Source: Cenococcum geophilum 1.58 (Eukaryota > Ascomycota > Dothideomycetes > Gloniales > Gloniaceae). Taken from it: 64,000 nt of DNA. Below the pieces are notes generated by a model, which was not told the origin of the DNA, ran no database searches, and saw only the letters and a list, made by a program, of their open reading frames with translations. Shown in pieces: positions 12,501-25,605 of this stretch. Position 1 is the first letter of the stretch; each line of letters begins with the position of its first letter. The position numbers and the translations under genes are program-made. The stretch is from the NCBI GenBank assembly GCA_001692895.1, contig KV748273.1:1-64000 (forward strand). The letters run 5' to 3'.

Positions 12501-15500
12501 CATCTATTCTTCTTGTAGTCTCTTTAAGACCTATTTAATATGTTCCCTATATTCTTCCTTAGTTATTAAGTAGATAATAATATTATTAAGATATACCATA
12601 ATAAATTTATCTAAGTGTTCCCCTAATACGTTGTTAATACACTTTTAGAACATTGCTAGTGCGTTTATAAGCCCGAATTGTATAACTAATGGTTTATATA
12701 GTCCTTCCTTTAACCTAAAGGCTGCCTTCTATTCGTTGCCTTCCTTAATCCTAATCTAATGGTACGCCTATCTTAGATCTATCTTTATAAAGATTTGCGC
12801 ATTACCTATCCTGTTTTAAATTTCGCTAATTAAGGGTAAAGGATACCTATCCTTCCTAGTAATGCTGTTTAACTATCTGTAGTTAATATACAGCCTTAGT
12901 TTACCATTTTTCTTTAGTATAAATAGTACTGGATAACCCGCTAATAACTGCGATGGTCTAATATATCCCTTTTATAGATTTTCCTAGATAAACTCTTTTA
13001 ACGCTCTACCTTCTTTTTCGGTAAGCTTATAGATTAGAAAGAACTTTAGACTTATTCCTAGTTCTAACTCTATCTTATAGTCCTATGCTATATACTTTAA
13101 TAGCTTTTTACTTTCCAGTGACTATAGTTTCTTGCCGTACTTATGGTATCTCTTTGGTATATAACTTAGTCCTTTTTCTATTTCTTTATAGGTTACTCCT
13201 ACTTAGTACCATACCAACTTAGCTTATTATTATATCTTATAGCGTTGAGTATCTTTAATATTAACCTGACCTATAATCTAATCGATTCTTAGATTGTATT
13301 CCTATAACTAAGGTATACCTAATACTGCCTCGTCCCGTCCTAATGGTAGGATATCAAAAGATATCTTAATTTGTCTCCCTTTAATAGTTATCTAAATAGG
13401 TCCTATTTTAAGATTGATAATCCCTCCTTTATAGGTTATTAGATCTCCTAAAATTATAACTAATAGGTAAGGTTGCTCCTTTTGTCTGTAAGGTAGTCCC
13501 ATTCTCTTAACTACTACTAGTAAGATATAGTTTCGCGTTACTCCACTATCTATTAGCGTTTTAAACTGCTGATCTTACTAATTGATTTATAAATTCAGGT
13601 ATTGTCCTTAAATTCCTTTAAGGGTCTAAGGCTCTACCACTGGCTCCCTCTGGTCCTGTAGGCCTTTACTTTTTCTAACTATTAGCTATTTAATCCTAGT
13701 GCACTTGGCTTACTCTTTAGCCAATACCTAGTTCGCTTTTTATCTTTAATATACTATAGATACGTGTTTTCTGGGCATTCCCACTACTATTGTCTATCTA
13801 AGCATTCTTCCGTAAGGAATCTTCCTGGTTAAAGTACTAAACTTCCTTCCTTTTGGACCTCTGCTGGATGCTATCCGTATATATATTTGGCATTCCTATA
13901 CTATTGCTTGTCCGTTATCTAGTATATCCTTATAGGGTATTTCCAATTCTTTTCCTTTGGATTCTTATATATTTCGCATATATTGTCCACGCACGCAATT
14001 TATAATAACATGTGGTGTGCTAGGTGCTTTAGGTTAACTCTTAGCTTATCTTCGTCCTTAAGTTTAAACCTTTATTATACTGATCTAAACGTTGCGACTT
14101 TATTTATAGGTATTAAGATACGTCTCTTACTTCTCTAGTCCTCTAAATGTTCCTCTAGATCCTTTAATATTATAATTAAGGCTCCTTTAATATATGTTAT
14201 AGCCTTCTCTATAATTAGGTGGTCCTAGATAACTTTTTTATTCAACTATATGTAGAAATTTTCCCACTTATTATTGTGCCTTTGCCTATACTACTTTTAG
14301 TACAGCTGCTGGAGTGTATACAGTTTGTCTATAAGGAAGTATCTTCTTATTGCTGCATTGTAATAGCCCTTTGTGTGTCGTTCCTCGAACCTAGTTAAAA
14401 TCCCTAGATCCTCTTTATCTTCTAGTTTAGTAAGCCACTTAGCTCTTAGTGTACCTGCTCTTAGCCTATTAGTAATTTTTTGTACTGGTGCTCTGTCCTT
14501 TGTACGTCCTAATGTGCTAGATCTTCTGTCTAGTTTCTGCTCTTGCTATGAGGTAATTCTTGCCCTAAACTCCTCTATGGTTTCTTTTACGTCGCGTCTT
14601 ATAAGTGGATCCTTAAAGTCTTTATACTTCTTAATCTTGGTATTAACTTTTTAATCTTTAGGCTAAACACTATATTCCCTTAGTAAGTCTTCTGGGTTTA
14701 TATATCTGTCTCCCAGTCTAATCGCTGTTTGTGTTATAGATTCTCTAATCTATAAAGAAGCTCCTTGCCTCTTATCTGTGGGTGTCCTAATTTATACTCC
14801 GAATTCTTAACCTCTTAGATTCTTTAATCTTAAGCTTGCTTCTAACTTAAGCTTAGCTCCTGCCTTAGTCTAACTAGGCTTACTTAGTGTTCTCATCTCG
14901 TCTTAAGAGTCTTAAATCTCACTTATCTCGTCTTGAGAATCTTATACCTGTGGGAACTTCTATCCCAAGCTTATTTGTATAGTTCTGAACTAAGCTACTG
15001 CTCTGCTCTATCGGTTATCGTCCGTTGTAGGTCCTTAAGCTTACCTTATCTCGTCCTAAGAATCTTGGTTATCTTTTATCTCATCTTAAGAATCTTAAGC
15101 CTTTGGCTTTTTGCCTTTATTAAGTGCCGAAGTGGTTCGCTATCCTACTTCTCTTACGTCTTATAAAGCAATAGACATCGTATCTAGTAGGGTTTCGATC
15201 CCTACTAATGTTCCCTATTCTATAGTGGAATCATCCTCTGCCTCTAGTATAATATTTCCGAGGTCTGCTCGCTTCTAGTAAGCGGCCCTTGTTACCTTAT
15301 CGTCACGGAATGTTTCGCCTAGGTCGAATTTATCGTCCTTAATGTCCGATCTGCGAACTAGTTCATTAGTTCCTCTGTATCCTATAGGTGCTAGCTCTTA
15401 TAGCTAATAGCTTACGCCGTACTTAGCNTCCTTATAAATTTGGCATGCGTTATTATAACAAAACGCAAAACTTCTAATTAAACATTCTTTTGTTCCTCGC

Positions 15501-16668
15501 AGCATATTATCATCCCTCTATACGTATATATTGTCTGCTAGTCTTATACCCTTTACTACGTGGTGACTCTACCCACTTTTATAGTCTCTAACGTAATAAC
15601 CCTATTTTCTACAATTTATATAAGCTCCTTCTTTAAACCATTTCTCTTGTTATAGAGTCCGCCTAAATGTCTTCTGCTATTAAGATCCCTAATTCGGCCT
15701 CTGCTCCTTAGACTTTTAATTACTTAATCCTTGTCCTCTAGGTTTCTATAGTTTGCTCTATCTCTTATAGGCTTTTTTGGTACCACTTAGGTCTATTAGC
15801 TCTGCGCTATACTATGTTTTCTAACTTAGCTTTTATTGTTGCGTAATTTACGCCTTATATGACTATAGAACTCTATCCTGGCCTCTCTTAGCCTGTTCCC
15901 TTTGGTAGATCCGATTGTTAATCTTAATCGCCTAATCTATTAGATCCCTTAGGGTGTCCATATCTTCTATTAGGATAATCGCGTCCTAGACTTTAGCCTT
16001 AAGTCCCTATTTATACTATGCCATAAGCGCCCTATTATTCTACTCTACTTATATTACTAGTGTCTAAAACTATATCGTATACTTAATTACTAAAGTTCGT
16101 TATATAAGGTTCTGGAGTTTTCTTTCTACTATAGTTATTTTTTCTAGGTCTCTAAATATCTACGTTAGTCGTTCTGTAAATCCTTCCTAACTTAAGAACA
16201 TAAATCGCACGTCTTAGTTAGTGGTCGTTATTCCGTTTACCTATATCTCCGTAAGGTAAGGTTTAAACTACTTAAGTGCTTTCCCTAATAAGAATAGTCC
16301 TGCATAGGCTATCCGATCCATAGGTGTAGGTAACTTTACTTTCTCTTATAAGACCTTAAAATGCATCTGCGTAAGGAATCCTTTAAGCTTTAACCTCTCT
16401 CCGGTAAATCTCTTAATTAATAATAGCTTAATCTTTGCTGCTCCTATTCTATTAAGTCTTTCTTCTAACACTGTATTGTTAGCTGTTAGCTAGTTAACTA
16501 TTTCCTATAGCTGTCCGACCGTTATAGGTTGCTGTAAGTTAGTATCTGCCATACTGGTATCACCTCCTATCCTTAAAGTAGTTGCTGCCGTCGATGGCGT
16601 CGTGGTGGCTACTTTTAGTGGCATGTTATTCGACTTCTTATATTAATACCGTAACTAGGTAGTAATTG
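9568..16668 (-). mobile_element. Element C, internal region with integrase core (fossil)
   Basis: The integrase core is the best-preserved stretch (11,097-11,312, minus strand), reading through the part that ends DRDLRF. The gag half (about 13,600-16,620) repeats the acidic Asp-Ser-x-Asp-Glu series at 14,890-15,095. The chromodomain near 10,400 is readable. Several ambiguous bases occur (10,530, 12,390, 12,493, 15,428). It is broken many times. Confidence 0.85.
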
Positions 16669-17093
16669 TATAATGGAACCTTGTAGTAAGAACTACAGTA
16701 GGCTCGTTATTAGGCTAGGTGTGTAAGAAATGTAAGTATAAAAGTTAACAATGTAATAATAACTGGTGGAGTGGTTGCCTAACAGATTAACTCTAATTGT
16801 ATTCTAAGAATTACTACGAGGAAGGAACTATCTAGGTAGGGACTAAGGGTCCTTAAATACACAACCGTACTCCTAAGAAAGTTATTACTTTATCTGCTCT
16901 GTCTGCTCTATTCGCTCTGTAATAGATCTTACAGATTATATAGATTATACAGATTACATCACGTGACTCTGCTTACCATTCCTCGTCATATGGTTCCACG
17001 GGTTCCATCCTAGACCGTGCTTATATTAACCAACTAGCTTCTTCCGACTCCTCTCTAAGTAGTCGTAACATTGTACTTAAAGCGTCCGTAACA
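16669..17093 (-). repeat. LTR of element C, right (5' LTR on its strand)
   Basis: On the plus strand it runs from tataatggaaccttg to aagcgtccgtaaca, 425 bases, followed by the target duplication tacac and the continuation of element B. Confidence 0.9.
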
Positions 17094-20000
17094 TACACTA
17101 TTATGGATAGTATGCGTAGATAATGCGTATAATATATATAGAGCACTAAAGAATAAAAATCAAAAGTATCTAATAAGGATGTATTAGATGACGGATAAGG
17201 CGAAATATTAAAACGCTAAGTATATATATAGTTAGCACCTAGTAAAAGTTTAAAAATAAGGGGACTTAATACTTTAACTAGGAAAATTCCTTACGGAAGA
17301 ATGCCTAGATAAACGATAATGGTGGGAATATCTAAAGAATACCTATCTATAGTATATTAAAGATAAAAAGCAAACTAAGTATTAGCCTAAGTTGGACTAA
17401 GTATAAATAGGATCTAGTAGCTAATAGTTGGGAAAAGTAGAGGCCTATAGGACTAGAGGGAGCTAGTAGTAAAGCCTTAGACCCTTAAAGGAATTTAAGG
17501 ATAACACCTAAATTTATAAATTAAGTGGTAAGATTAATAGTTTAAGGCATTAATAGATAGTGGAGCAATAAGGAACTATATCTTGCCGGTAGCAGTAAAA
17601 AGAATAGGATTACTATACAAAAAAAAGGAATGTCCTTACCTATTAGTGATAATTTTAGGAGATCCAATAGCCTATAGAGGAGGTATTATTAATCTTAAAA
17701 TAGGACCAGTTTAGTTAACCATTAAAGGAAGACTAGTTAAGATATCTTTTAACATATTACTATTAGGGAATAATAAGGCAGTACTAAGAATGCCTTAGTT
17801 ATAAGAATATAATCTAAAGATTAATTAGGTTACAGGTTAGGTCAATATTAAAAATACTTAACGCCGTAAGATATAATAATAAGCCAAGTTGGTATAGTAC
17901 TAAGTAGAAGCGACCTATAAAGAAATAGAAAAAGGGTTAAGTTATATACCAAAAAGATACTATAAGTATGGTAAAAAACTATAGTCACCTAAGAGTGAAA
18001 AGCTATTAAAGTATATAGCATAGGACTATAAGATAGAATTAAAACTAGAAATAAGTTTAAGGTTCTTTCTAATCTATAAGCTTACTAAAGAAGAAGGTAG
18101 AGTATTAAAAGAGTTTATCTAAGAAAACTTATAAAAGGGATATATTAGACCATTATAGTTATTAGCAGGATATCTAGTACTATTTATACTAAAAAAGAAT
18201 AGTAAATTAAGGCTATATATTAACTATAGACAGTTAAATAGCATTACTAGAAAGGATAGGTATCCTTTACCCTTAATTAGCGAAATCTAAGATAGGATAG
18301 GTAATGCGCAAATCTTTACAAAGATAGATTTAAGATAGGCGTACTATTAGATTAGAATTAAGGAAGGCAACAAATGGAAGGCAGCCTTTAGGTTAAAGAA
18401 AGGACTGTATAAACCATTAGTTATACAATTTGGGCTTATAAACGCACTAGTAACGTTCCAAAAGCATATTAACAATATATTAAAAGAATATTTAGATAAA
18501 TTTGTTATAGTATACCTTAATAATATTTTTATCTACTTAATAAATAAGGAAGAGTATAGAGAATACGTTAAATAGGTTTTAAAGAGACTATAAGAAGAGT
18601 AAATGCTAGTAGCAATTAAGAAATACGAGTTCTTTACTAGAAAGACCGATTTTGTTAGATTTATTATTAAACTAGGCCAACTTAGTATAGATTTAAAGAA
18701 GATTAAGGCTATAGTAAATTAGCAGGAACTAGAGAACGTTACGTAGTTAAAATTATTTTTAGGGTTTTGCAATTACTGCAGAAGGTTTATAGCGTAATAG
18801 TTAAAGGATATTAAACTATTTATACAATTAACGAAGAAAGAGGAACTATAGGTATAGGGAGAGAAGTAATAAGAACTCTTTAGAAAAGTTAAAAAGTTGT
18901 TTACCTAGGAGCTAGTTCTTAAAATCTATTAACTAGGACTAGAGACGGTTATAGAAACAAATATATTAAACTTTGCACTAGGAGTATACTTTATATAAAA
19001 GCATCTAGACGGATAGTATCTAGTGGCATATTATAGTTAAAAGATAACACCACTAGAGTTAAACTATAACATCTATAATAAGGAGTTATTAGGTATAGTT
19101 GCAGTATTAAAGAAATAAAGAGTATTCTTATAAGGTATAAAAAAACCATTTATAGTTAAAACGGATTATAAGAACCTAATAGGATTCTTAATAATAAAGG
19201 AACTTAACTAGAGATAGGTTAGATAGGCAAAAATACTTACAGAATACTATTTTAAAATTTAGTATATTAAGGGTATAGATAATACGCGGGCTAATATATT
19301 AAGTTAAAAGGCTAAACTATAAAGTGACAATAAGCTATTAGGGGCTTTACTGCAAAAAGATATAGATGGATTAATTAGGTATAATTATCCAAAAATCGCA
19401 GCAACATAAGAGAATAAGTTAGGAAAGGTCTATAAGATACCAGAAAGCTTTTAGGTATAAAGGATTCTAGAAGCACAACTAAAAGACTTATAGTCGGATA
19501 TATACAAAAATCAAGAAGTAAAGTATATCCTAAAAAGTATAGCAGAGTAGTTTATAGAGGACTTCTATAAGGGATTAACTTAAGGACATAACGGAGCAAT
19601 AGGCTTAGTATTAAGACTCTAAGAGGAGTATATTATTAACGGAATCTAAAGAATAGCTAGAAGGGTTACTAAAGAGTATCTAGATTGTTAAAGAAATAAA
19701 CTAATAAGGTATAAGCTATATGGAGGGCTACAACCTATTAAAATACTAGAAAGACTATGGGAGGTTATATTATAGGACTTTATTATTAAGTTGCTAAAAT
19801 TAAGAAACCCTATTACCGGACAAGATTATAATGTAATCTTAGTAATAGTAAACAAGCTTACAAAGTAGGGATACTTTATAGCCTATATGGAAGAAATCTT
19901 AGTAGAAGATATCACTAGAATCTATATTAAAGAAGTATTCGCAAGACATAGAGCACTAAGTAAAATTATATTAGATAGAGATCTAAGATTTATAGCAGCA

Positions 20001-21538
20001 TTTTAGGAGGTATTCTTGGCGGAATAAGGAGTTTGAGTAGCAACTTCTACCGCATATTATCCACAGACAGACGGTTAAACGGAAAGATTAAACTAGACAC
20101 TAGAGTAGTATCTAAGGCACTATATTAATCACGTACAGAATAATTAGGTATTACTATTACTAGTTATATAGTTTATATACAATGCAACACCATAAGAAGG
20201 AATGGGTATGTTACTATTTAAGGCGAATTATGGATATAAGCTAAGAACATTATTATCGCTACGTTAAGTAAAGAAAATAAGTAGTAAAGCTAAGTAAAGA
20301 ATAGAAACTTTAATAAATCTTTATATAAACCTTACGGAAATAGCTAAAACAGTATAGTAAAGAATAAAAAAGTACTATAATGCTAAGAGATCTAAGGGAC
20401 CAGATCTTAAGGAGGGAGATAAAGTATAGCTACTATATAAAAATTTTAAGCGTTGACGACTAAGTAAGAAGTTGGACTATGTTAGATTAGGACCTTTCGA
20501 AATTATATAGAGGATTTTATTAGTTATATTTAAGTTAAACCTACTAGCCAAAATGAAGATCTACCCTATATAGTATATCGTAATACTAGAGCCAGTATAT
20601 GGGAATATTAAGTTACTAACCTACGAAGCAGACACGTATAGAGGACAAGAAGAAGACAAATAGCAAGTTTTAAAGATCGTTAGTTATAAGAACATAGACG
20701 GTAAAATATAGTACGAAGTAAAGTAGATAGGCTACAACAAGACTACCTAGAAACCACTAGAGAATTTAAAGAACGCTATAGGAAAGGTATAGGAGTATCG
20801 GAAGAAAATAGGTTAGGCAATATTAATAAGGAAGAATCGCTAAAAAATAAGTTACCTAAGAGGGACCTAGGAAGAGCAACTGCCGAACTACTTAAAGTTA
20901 TTCCCCCCACTATAGGAGGAGAGTTAGTTCTCTTATTACCTAGTTCCTAAAGACCTTATTAAATAAGCTTTTACTCCTTTAAACGAACTTTCTTACGGAT
21001 ATATTCTAAACGCTAAAAACGAGTATAAGCCAGACACTAAGCTTTAAGGACATATGCGGACTCTTTTAAGGCACGCTAAACCTTAAGCAGCGTAGAGGCT
21101 AGTTTACTATTAAGCTTTATAGCGGTAGATTAAACACAAAACCCTATAACAAATTACTTAAGGAACTTAAAAACTATTAAGAGTAATAGGACGCGTATAT
21201 TTAGCATTAGATATAGAACGAACATTATAAGATAAACGTATGTTAGCGCGAGTGTATTTAGAATAGGAGGAAGGTTAGTAACTAGAAGGACTCGCAATTA
21301 TAACGCAACTTAACCCCTCTTCTGCACAATAAGAGCAAGGAATCGCTATTACTTTACCTAGCGATAGTATCAAGGAAACGGTACGAAGGCGACGCTCAAC
21401 TCAAGAGAGAGAAGAAATTGCTTTAGGTATAATAAGCAATAATATTAACTAAATTAATTAGACGGACATTATACCTCTAGTAAACGACCTAGAGATAATA
21501 GGTATCTTTAAGGACGAAGATAAAGAGGAGGAAGATGG
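17094..21538 (+). mobile_element. Element B, protease to chromodomain and 3' region (fossil)
   Basis: After C the element resumes. An aspartic protease motif (DSGA) lies at about 17,555, RT at about 18,090-18,560, RNase H at about 18,950-19,330, integrase at about 19,400-20,500 and a chromodomain at about 20,640-20,790. About 0.75 kb of weakly coding 3' region precedes the 3' LTR. The order is typical of fungal chromoviruses. It is broken many times. Confidence 0.85.
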
Positions 21539-21960
21539 TGTTACGGACGCTTTAAGTATAATGTTACAACTACTTAGAGAAGAGTTAAAAGAAGCTAGTT
21601 GGTTAATATAGGCACGGACCAGGATGGAACCCGTGGAACTATATAATGAGGAATAGTAAGCGAGTTATATAATAGTTAAACGTGTTAGCTGTGTTAAATG
21701 TAAGGAACGTCACGTCTAATATAGATAAGACGTACATTATGTATAAGAAGGATTTCTTAGAAGTACGGTTGTGTATTTAAGGACCCTTAGTCCCTACCTA
21801 GATAGTTCCTTCCTTGTAGTAATTCTCAGAATACAATTAAAGTTAATCTATTAGGCAACCACTCCACCAGTTGTTATTACGTTGTTAACTTACTTGCAAT
21901 ACCTACATACCTAGCCTATTAATAAGTCTACCGTAGTCCCTACTATAAGGCTTCGTTATA
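21539..21960 (+). repeat. 3' LTR of element B
   Basis: It runs from tgttacggacgcttt to cttcgttata, 422 bases, followed by the target duplication tagac. LINE K resumes directly after it. Confidence 0.92.
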
Positions 21961-21965
21961 TAGAC

Positions 21966-24900
21966 CTAGAGAAATACTATATCCTTACTATACAAGAACC
22001 GTATTATAATACCTTCATATAATTAATATACTGCCCCTAAGGATTCTAGCTCCTATATAAACTAAAAGCAGCCATATATATGTGCTTTATAATTAGCAAG
22101 GCTATTAGCCTATCCTTATAGTTATAATAGGCAGTTAACCTAAATATTATAGTTATAATAATCTAAACATATAGGGGACTGGTACAAATTATTAATATAT
22201 ATAACCCTAGGGTTAAAGGGGTCCTATAAATAGAGAATATTATATTAGTAATAAGCTTACTAGAAACTAAAGGTATAGAGTTTATCCTACTAGAAGATAT
22301 AAACCTCTACTACCCGTAGTAGGGGGGTATCTATATTACTATAGATTAACAGTTAGAGTGCCTACTAAGAGCTATAAATATCTAGGGCCTTAAGCTAGCT
22401 ACCCCCTAGGAGCAATTATATAGCAATGAGGTACCGCTAAAAGTATAATTAACCTTATATTTATGGACGAAGGCCTATACTAGAGACTTAAAAGGTATAA
22501 CCCTAAAGAAGAATAGGCACTTACCTTAGACTATATCCCTATTTAAATATAGCTAGACCTAGATACTAAAGCGTAACTAAATAGAAAAAGATACGCAATA
22601 AGGAAGCTTAAGATAGATAGTTTCCTTAATGCAGTTAAATAATAACTCTAAGACCTAAAAGAAATCTACCTAATACTAAACAAGCGAGGCTTATTGGCCA
22701 CCCCTAAGGAAATTAACCGAAGACTAGAAAGGATCTAGGCAGCGATTAAAAATAGGCTAAAAGAGCACTGCCCGATCTTAAAACTGGGCCCCTACGCGCG
22801 ATATATATAGTCTATATAATACGCAGTTCTAGTTGCTAGCTAATAATAAGTAAGAAGGAAATATATAAGTAGCTATAACCCTAAAGACAAGAGACGATAT
22901 AAAGACATAAGAAACTAGCTAAAGAATACCCTAAAAAAAGAAGTAAGGAATAACTGGAGACGGTTTATAAATAAGCATACTTTTAACCTAAGCCTCCCCT
23001 ATAATAAGGGCCTTTAGGCTATAGTAAAATGGGTAAAGAAAAAGGCAGGGCGCCTAGCAGAAGACCTATACCTACCACCCCTATAAAGAGTAGGAGAATT
23101 ATAGGCTATAAATAACAATAATAAGAAGGCAAAGATCCTTATAGAAAGGTTCTTCCCCTAACTAGCTTTAGCAGACCTTAGTAATATTACAGGCGAAATA
23201 CCAGTGACTTGCCTATGGGTTAATAGCGATATAATAATAGAGGAAATAGCTAGAACTATTAGCCGCCTTTTAAATAATATAGTACTAGGACCAGATAGGA
23301 TTCTAAATAAGGCCCTAAAAACCTGTGGGCTACTTATAGCACCTTAGCTTACAGATGTAGCCAGAGCATACTTTGCTATAGGCTACTACCTATAACTTAG
23401 AAGATCTATAATGATGGTTGTCCTATAAAAAGAAGGTAAAGCAGATTACTTAATCCCAGGAAGCTACCGCCCTATTACCTTAGAAAATACCCTTAGTAAG
23501 ATCTTAGAAAGGGTAATAGCGGAATATATAGTAGACATGGTAGAGGAATACGCCCTACTACTATAAAGCTAAATAGGGGCAAGAAAGAACCGCTTAATAC
23601 TATTAGCATTTACGCTACTCGCTACCACCATTAAATCTGCATAGGCGATGCGAAAGGGCTTTATAGTATTAATGCTTAGCCTAGATATTAGTGGTACCTA
23701 CAATAATATACCCCACAAGCGTCTCCTATATATCCTTAGGGTAAAGGGCTTCTTAGAATGGATTATATAATTTATCTAAGGGTTTATAGGCTAGAAAGAA
23801 ATATTACTGGTCTTTAGCGGATACCAGAGCCCCCTTATCGCAGTTATAACAGGAATACTATAAAAATTACCCCTCTTGCTTATACTTTTCCTTTTCTTTA
23901 TAAGCAACCTACTTAACTTCTTTAAGGAAGGGGCGACCTAGGGGATAGGTTTTATTAATAATACAAACCTAATTATATACGGGCTAATAGCCGTAGAGAA
24001 TTACAGAATACTAGAGAAAGCCTATAATACTTATATAGAATAGGCAAAACGTTATAGAGTCTAATTCTTACTAGAGAAATACCAGCTAATCCATTTTATA
24101 AGAAAACGTAACTAATCTGTAGATCTCTAATATATAATTCGCATTTAAGGCTTTAAGGGTTAACCAGTTTAGGGCCTAAGGGTATTAGGAGTATAGGTAG
24201 ATAGTAAGCTCCGGTAGAGCGCATATATAGCATAAGTAGCCTATAAAGGCCAAGCACAGTTTATCGCTTTATCTAGGATTATTAATTTTATATGGGGTCT
24301 ATACTTCTAGAGGTTACGCCTACTATATATAGCAGTTATCCGGCCAACTATGATATATAAATCCAGTATTTAGGCCATTAGAGAAACTAAAAAGGGCCCC
24401 CCTAAATTACTCCTTAAACCACTTTAAAAGGTCTAAATAGCCTACCTTTAGAGTATTATAGGTGGGTACAAGCGAACGGCTACAGTACTACTTAAGAAGG
24501 AATCTAATATTCCCCCCCTATAGTTATATATTAAAGCCGCTATAATATAAAGGACGTAAAATAAACGCAACTCTAATATTATAAAGTATATTAAGACACG
24601 CCTAAGTAAACTATAGAGGGACCCTAGGGTGCCCTATAGGAGAACAAACCAACAACCCTAAAATAGGGAAGAGATATTAGAGAAACAGGTAAAGAAAGTA
24701 GAAGAAGAATAGTACCGCTTTAGGGCCCAGGCCTATATAGAGGAGGAAGGGAGACGTATAAGAGGTTAATAAAGACAACAGTAAGATAGAGAAAGGAGCT
24801 AAAGTAGAATATATAAGAACGCCAGGAAACCATCTACTATAATATAATACTGGTTAGACTAACGCTAGAGAGGTAAATAGGAGTTAAAGGTATAGAGGCT

Positions 24901-25591
24901 AACTTAAGTAAGATAAACCTAAGCTATAGTATAGTTAATACTATAGGGGGTAAATACTTAAGGGCTCCAAGAAGGCCTAATAAAGGTAAAAAACATAATA
25001 GTAACACTCTTAAGAACAGGAATAATAGAACTAAAAGATTGGCTTTACTGGGTGGGTATCCTAATAGGTAGCCTAAGATGTAAATATGGCTAGCTAAGAC
25101 AGACACTAAAACACATAATACTGCTATGCCCCCTATATACTAATTAAAAAATAATACTTTTAGTAGCTAGCATAGAGAACTATAATACACTGCTCTTAAT
25201 ATAAAAAGGCCTTAAGGCGGTTACCTAGTGGCTTATTAGTTAAAATATGCTAAATTAGTTTTAGGTTGTAAGGGAAATGGTAATAAAAGGCAAGGGGGCG
25301 AGCAGTAGGTGCCCCCTAGTAACTCTACAGTAGTAGAGTAATAGTTTATAATACTAGCGCGTCCATAGGCTTATTACGGCAGTAGTGGTTCCTAAAGAGG
25401 TTAAACAGTAAGGTAGTAAAGCACTATAGGCAACTCGTAGGCGCTAAGTAGGCGAGTCCCAAAAGGCGGGGAGATGGATTATGGGGTTTTCTTATTTTTC
25501 TTAAATAGAGTTTTCTCCCCATATGTAAATAAGGAGTAGTCCGCGTGGGCCCAATAGGGATCCAAATCGGACGTTAAGCAATGAATTATTA
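21966..25591 (+). pseudogene. LINE K, endonuclease-RT ORF2 remnant and 3' tail
   Basis: The reading starts in an APE-type endonuclease (ILTIQEP near 21,985; LLEDINLYYP near 22,290). The reverse transcriptase follows at about 23,440-24,400, with LDISGTYNNIPHKRLL at about 23,680-23,727 as the Tad1-style block before the active site. The usual F-x-D-D active site reads INN at about 23,945, consistent with G-to-A changes. A Cys-His motif CKYG...H...C follows at about 25,080-25,133. Many stops occur, mostly TAG/TAA from CAG/CAA or TGG codons, so the ORF is dead. The family copies itself by target-primed reverse transcription. The 59-base 3' tail (25,533-25,591) is shared with element L. Confidence 0.85.
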
Positions 25592-25605
25592 TAATAATCT
25601 TATAA

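Larger units (their letters stand above)
9143..17093 (-). mobile_element. Ty3/gypsy chromodomain element C (fossil), inside B
   Basis: C is the same family as B, inserted in reverse orientation with target duplication tacac (9,138-9,142 and 17,094-17,098). It is 7,951 bases with 425-base LTRs. On the minus strand the order is 5' LTR, gag, protease near 13,430-13,580, RT near 12,450-13,050, RNase H near 11,800-12,330, integrase near 10,560-11,700, chromodomain near 10,330-10,480, 3' region, LTR. It looks complete in structure but carries dozens of breaks. It must postdate B. Confidence 0.92.
5983..21960 (+). mobile_element. Ty3/gypsy chromodomain element B (fossil), split by C
   Basis: B is an LTR retrotransposon inserted in LINE K with target duplication tagac (5,978-5,982 and 21,961-21,965). 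Without C it is about 8.0 kb. Order is LTR, gag with CCHC knuckle, protease, RT, RNase H, integrase, chromodomain, a long 3' region, LTR. Chromodomain integrases of this kind are known to direct insertion to modified chromatin. The element carries dozens of breaks of RIP type. C, of the same family, sits inside it in the opposite orientation. Confidence 0.9.
5231..25591 (+). mobile_element. Tad1-like LINE K, interrupted by elements B and C
   Basis: K is a non-LTR retrotransposon inserted in element A, with a 14-base target duplication (taataatcttataa at 5,217-5,230 and 25,592-25,605). Net of B it is about 4.4 kb: 5,231-5,982 plus 21,966-25,591. That is shorter than full Tad1-clade elements, which commonly reach 6-7 kb, so it is probably 5'-truncated. 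Element B split it close to the start of the endonuclease domain. The first 330 bases are lightly mutated; the ORF2 part is heavily RIP-mutated. Confidence 0.85.

Noticed and set aside
14373-15166. Two plus-strand frames inside element C
   Set aside because: Leu/Ser-rich shadows opposite the gag region of C, with no domain.
5983-21960. Dating B from the divergence of its LTRs
   Set aside because: Differences are dominated by RIP-type transitions, which arise in bursts and give no clock.
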